Source of the DNA: Winogradskyella sp.
GTDB lineage: Bacteria; Bacteroidota; Bacteroidia; Flavobacteriales; Flavobacteriaceae
Assembly: GCA_002722255.1 (NCBI GenBank)
Contig: PBLD01000002.1
Coordinates: 134,420 to 198,419 of the forward strand
Length of the DNA stretch: 64,000 nucleotides
Direction of reading: 5' to 3'
Below, in pieces: positions 61,136-64,000 of this stretch. Position 1 is the stretch's first letter; every line of letters begins with the position of its first letter. The notes under the pieces were generated by a model. It worked only from the letters and a program-made list of their open reading frames with translations, had not been told where the DNA came from and searched no databases. A program made the translations under genes and the position numbers.

Positions 61136-61825
61136 ATGGCAAGATTAACAAGAAAGCAAAAAGAAGCAAGAGCTAAAGTTGATAAAAACAAACTTTACTC
61201 TTTAGAAGAAGCTTCAGCTTTACTAAAAGAAATCACATACACTAAGTTTGATGCTTCTGTAGATTTAGCAGTAAGATTAGGTGTAGATCCACGTAAAGCC
61301 AATCAAATGGTTCGTGGTGTAGTTTCTTTACCACACGGTACAGGTAAAGATATGAAGGTTCTTGCATTAGTTACTCCAGATAAAGAAGCAGAAGCTAAAG
61401 AAGCGGGAGCTGACTATGTGGGATTAGACGAGTACTTACAAAAAATTAAAGATGGTTGGACAGATGTAGACGTTATCGTTACTATGCCAAGCGTTATGGG
61501 TAAGTTAGGACCATTAGGTAGAGTGTTAGGACCAAGAGGTCTTATGCCAAACCCTAAGACAGGAACAGTAACTATGGATATAGGAAAAGCTGTTAGCGAA
61601 GTAAAAGCTGGTAAAATAGACTTTAAAGTAGATAAAACAGGAATCGTACATGCTCCAATAGGAAAGGCGTCTTTCAGCGCTGACAAATTAGTTGGTAACG
61701 CAAACGAATTGTTAACTACTTTAATGAAGTTAAAACCAACTGCAGCTAAAGGTACTTACATGAAGAGTATTTACATGTCTAGTACTATGAGTCCAAGTAT
61801 CTCAATAGACACAAAAATAGGATAG
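61136..61825 (+). CDS. rplA: 50S ribosomal protein L1
   Basis: 229 residues from the ATG at 61136 ([15 protein letters not shown], the conserved beginning); the in-frame ATG at 61109 lies in rplK and is rejected. Signatures: [54 protein letters not shown]1 binds 23S rRNA at the E-site stalk and in many bacteria represses its own L11-L1 mRNA. Confidence 0.98.
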   Translation: MARLTRKQKEARAKVDKNKLYSLEEASALLKEITYTKFDASVDLAVRLGVDPRKANQMVRGVVSLPHGTGKDMKVLALVTPDKEAEAKEAGADYVGLDEYLQKIKDGWTDVDVIVTMPSVMGKLGPLGRVLGPRGLMPNPKTGTVTMDIGKAVSEVKAGKIDFKVDKTGIVHAPIGKASFSADKLVGNANELLTTLMKLKPTAAKGTYMKSIYMSSTMSPSISIDTKIG

Positions 61826-61844
61826 TAGTTAAACTTAGAATATT

Positions 61845-62366
61845 ATGACAAGAGAAGAAAAATCGGTAGTAATTGAAGAGTTGACTGCTCAATTAGCAGA
61901 TAATACTAATATCTATTTAACAGATATCTCAGGATTAGATGCAGCAACAACTTCAAATTTAAGAAGAGCTTGTTTCAAATCTAACATTAAGTTAGCTGTT
62001 GTAAAGAATACGCTTTTAGAGAAAGCTATGGAAGCATCGGAAAAAGATTTCGGTGACCTACCAACAACTCTAAAAGGAAACACTTCTGTAATGTATTCTG
62101 AAACAGGAAATGCTCCTGCAAAGGTTATAAAGGAATTTCGTAAGAAGTCTGAAAAGCCTTTATTGAAAGGTGCTTTCATTGAAGAAGCAATTTACATTGG
62201 CGATGATTTATTAGACACATTAGTTGAAATTAAGTCTAGAGAAGAATTACTTGGTGAGATTGTTACATTGCTACAATCGCCTGCTAAGAATGTTATCTCA
62301 GCGCTTAAATCAAGTGGAGGTACAATCGCTGGTTTAGTTAAAACATTATCTGAAAGAGAAGGATAA
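61845..62366 (+). CDS. rplJ: 50S ribosomal protein L10
   Basis: 173 residues: TREEKSVVIEELTAQL start, DISGLDAATTSNLRRACFKSNIKLAVVKNTLL rRNA-binding core and the C-terminal helix (LVKTLSEREG) that carries L7/L12 dimers. Follows rplA by 19 bp and precedes rplL by 60 bp. Confidence 0.97.
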   Translation: MTREEKSVVIEELTAQLADNTNIYLTDISGLDAATTSNLRRACFKSNIKLAVVKNTLLEKAMEASEKDFGDLPTTLKGNTSVMYSETGNAPAKVIKEFRKKSEKPLLKGAFIEEAIYIGDDLLDTLVEIKSREELLGEIVTLLQSPAKNVISALKSSGGTIAGLVKTLSEREG

Positions 62367-62426
62367 TTTATAACAAGTACACACTTAGAAATAAAAATAA
62401 AAACACACACATTAAAACAATAGAAA

Positions 62427-62804
62427 ATGGCAGATTTAAAAGATTTCGCAGAACAATTAGTTAACTTAACAGTAAAAGAAGTTAACGAATTAGCAACAAT
62501 ATTAAAAGACGAGTACGGTATTGAGCCTGCTGCTGCAGCTGTAGCTGTTGCTGCTGGTGGAGCTGCTGCTGGTGGAGACGCTGCAGAAGAGCAAACTGAA
62601 TTCGACGTTATTCTTAAGTCAGCAGGTGCTTCTAAATTAGCAGTTGTAAAGTTAGTTAAAGAATTAACTGGTTTAGGATTAAAAGATGCTAAAGGTTTAG
62701 TTGATGATGCACCAAGTACAATTAAAGAAGGTGTTTCTAAAGACGAAGCAGAAGGCTTAAAATCTTCTTTAGAAGAAGCTGGAGCTGAGGTTGAGCTTAA
62801 GTAA
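62427..62804 (+). CDS. rplL: 50S ribosomal protein L7/L12
   Basis: 125 residues: N-terminal dimerisation helix pair, Ala/Gly-rich hinge ([19 protein letters not shown]) and the C-terminal factor-binding domain ([39 protein letters not shown]). It recruits translation GTPases. Two hairpins follow before rpoB. Confidence 0.98.
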   Translation: MADLKDFAEQLVNLTVKEVNELATILKDEYGIEPAAAAVAVAAGGAAAGGDAAEEQTEFDVILKSAGASKLAVVKLVKELTGLGLKDAKGLVDDAPSTIKEGVSKDEAEGLKSSLEEAGAEVELK

Positions 62805-62827
62805 GCTCAGCTTAACCTACAACATAT

Positions 62828-62863
62828 GGTTTAGGTCTGGAGAGTCCCTCCAAGACCTAAACC
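62828..62863 (+). promoter_or_regulatory. Long hairpin in the rplL-rpoB intergenic region
   Basis: GGTTTAGGTCT (62828-62838) pairs with AGACCTAAACC (62853-62863); inside it GGAG (62839-62842) pairs with CTCC (62848-62851), one A bulged. Followed by CTTTTG. Candidate attenuator or RNase III site controlling the ratio of rpl to rpo transcripts. Confidence 0.75.
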
Positions 62864-62869
62864 CTTTTG

Positions 62870-62896
62870 TGTATATAAACGTTATATACATTTTTT
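62870..62896 (+). terminator. Second hairpin with U-tract just before rpoB
   Basis: TGTATATAA (62870-62878), loop ACG, TTATATACA (62882-62890), then six T (62891-62896), 30 bp before the rpoB ATG. The A/T-rich stem is weak, so it may be a partial terminator. Confidence 0.6.
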
Positions 62897-62926
62897 AGTT
62901 TTTATTTAATAAAATCTCGTTCATCA

Positions 62927-64000
62927 ATGTTAGCAAAAAAGGCTGAAAGAATTAATTTCTCTTCTATTGTAAATAGAACAGATTACCCAGACTTTTTGGA
63001 TATTCAAATTAAATCCTTCCAGGATTTTTTCCAATTAGAAACAAAGTCAGAAGCAAGAGAAAATGAAGGGTTATACAATACCTTCATGGAAAACTTCCCT
63101 ATTACAGATACTCGTAATCAATTTGTATTAGAATTTTTAGATTACTTTATCGATCCTCCGCGCTACACCATAGAAGAGTGTATAGAAAGAGGATTAACAT
63201 ACAGTGTTCCTTTAAAAGCTAGATTAAAGCTATACTGTACAGATCCTGAACACGAAGATTTCGAAACAATCGTTCAAGATGTTTATTTAGGTACAATTCC
63301 TTACATGACGCCTAGTGGTACTTTTTGTATCAATGGAGCAGAGCGTGTAGTTGTATCTCAGTTGCACCGTTCACCAGGTGTATTCTTTAGCCAGTCATTC
63401 CATGCTAATGGTACTAAGTTATATTCTGCAAGAGTAATTCCTTTTAAAGGGTCTTGGATTGAATTTGCTACAGATATCAATAGTGTGATGTACGCTTACA
63501 TTGATAGAAAGAAAAAATTACCAGTTACTACGCTTTTCCGTGCTATCGGTTTTGAGCGTGATAAGGATATTTTAGAAATCTTTGATCTTGCAGAAGAAGT
63601 AAAAGTTTCTAAATCTGGATTAAAGAAAGTAATCGGTCGTAAACTAGCAGCACGTGTACTTAATACATGGCACGAAGATTTCGTAGATGAGGATACTGGT
63701 GAAGTAGTATCTATCGAACGTAACGAAATTGTATTGGACCGTGATACAATCATTGATAAAGATAATATCGAAGAAATCCTTGAAGCTGGTGTAAAAACAA
63801 TTCTTTTACACAAAGAAAGTGCTCAACAAGGAGATTACGCAATTATTCACAATACATTACAAAAAGATCCAACAAACTCTGAAAAAGAAGCTGTTGAACA
63901 TATCTACCGTCAATTACGTAATGCAGAGCCGCCAGATGAGGAAACTGCACGTGGTATCATTGACAAATTATTCTTCTCAGACCAACGTTACTCTTTAGGT
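62927..64000 (+). CDS. rpoB: RNA polymerase beta subunit, N-terminal part (runs off the window)
   Basis: 358 codons are present and the frame is open at the right edge; the full protein is about 1270 residues in this phylum. Conserved beta-subunit sequence: [25 protein letters not shown] start, [17 protein letters not shown]-like region [33 protein letters not shown], and [35 protein letters not shown]. The rifampicin region is beyond the edge. Preceded by two hairpins that could tune its transcription relative to rplL. Confidence 0.98.
   Translation, partial: MLAKKAERINFSSIVNRTDYPDFLDIQIKSFQDFFQLETKSEARENEGLYNTFMENFPITDTRNQFVLEFLDYFIDPPRYTIEECIERGLTYSVPLKARLKLYCTDPEHEDFETIVQDVYLGTIPYMTPSGTFCINGAERVVVSQLHRSPGVFFSQSFHANGTKLYSARVIPFKGSWIEFATDINSVMYAYIDRKKKLPVTTLFRAIGFERDKDILEIFDLAEEVKVSKSGLKKVIGRKLAARVLNTWHEDFVDEDTGEVVSIERNEIVLDRDTIIDKDNIEEILEAGVKTILLHKESAQQGDYAIIHNTLQKDPTNSEKEAVEHIYRQLRNAEPPDEETARGIIDKLFFSDQRYSLG

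Overview
The window is chromosomal DNA of a member of the Flavobacteriaceae (Bacteroidota), probably marine. Grounds: AT-rich coding sequence; promoter elements of the Bacteroidota type TAnnTTTG; weak or absent Shine-Dalgarno sites; several TTG starts; a type IX secretion C-terminal domain; a tmRNA with tag GENNYALAA; Bacteroidota-typical families (DUF2851, DUF4173, YkgJ-like cysteine clusters, TPR plus outer-membrane barrel pairs); and short palindromic interspersed repeats typical of flavobacterial intergenic DNA. The genus cannot be fixed from the sequence alone. There is no prophage, CRISPR array or insertion sequence.
Layout. (1) 1-7525: the 3' part of a polysaccharide-utilisation operon (truncated glycoside hydrolase with malectin-like end, secreted esterase, sulfatase, GH43-like/discoidin/Fn3 lipoprotein, secreted endonuclease/exonuclease/phosphatase-fold protein, MFS sugar porter), closed by a terminator shared with the convergent tmRNA gene (7528-7922). 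(2) 8094-20800: a saccharopine/alanine-dehydrogenase-family enzyme, an M48-type membrane protease, and two adjacent minus-strand operons built around a small winged-helix regulator. Both carry an almost identical composite palindrome directly before the first gene, so they look like one co-regulated unit. Then kdsA, small membrane and lipoproteins and typA. (3) 21056-34002: a cell-surface glycan locus: polyprenyl-sugar GT2, GT-C-like membrane protein, a 3-amino-sugar module (ketoisomerase, aminotransferase, GNAT/FemAB-like acyltransferase), two tandem flippase paralogues and five further glycosyltransferases. (4) 34006-56493: ftsE, a TPR protein plus outer-membrane barrel, and a mixed housekeeping region (methyltransferase, sterol-desaturase family, glycerophosphodiesterase, NamZ-like muramidase, LolC/E-like permease, PLP enzyme, T9SS cargo, K+ channel, AGCS symporter, acyl-CoA dehydrogenase). 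(5) 56553-64000: xerC, hpf, then the ancient translation/transcription block tRNA-Thr/Tyr/Gly/Thr-tuf-tRNA-Trp-secE-nusG-rplK-rplA-rplJ-rplL-rpoB, with rpoB running off the end.
Most noteworthy: the duplicated operator with its unstudied membrane-protein regulon, and the interspersed hairpin repeats. One pair of repeats differs by a compensated base pair, and others have been absorbed in frame into coding sequences (sulfatase N-terminus, two inserts in the NamZ-like protein, a false N-terminal extension of a methyltransferase). Four convergent gene pairs end within -16 to +1 nt of each other.
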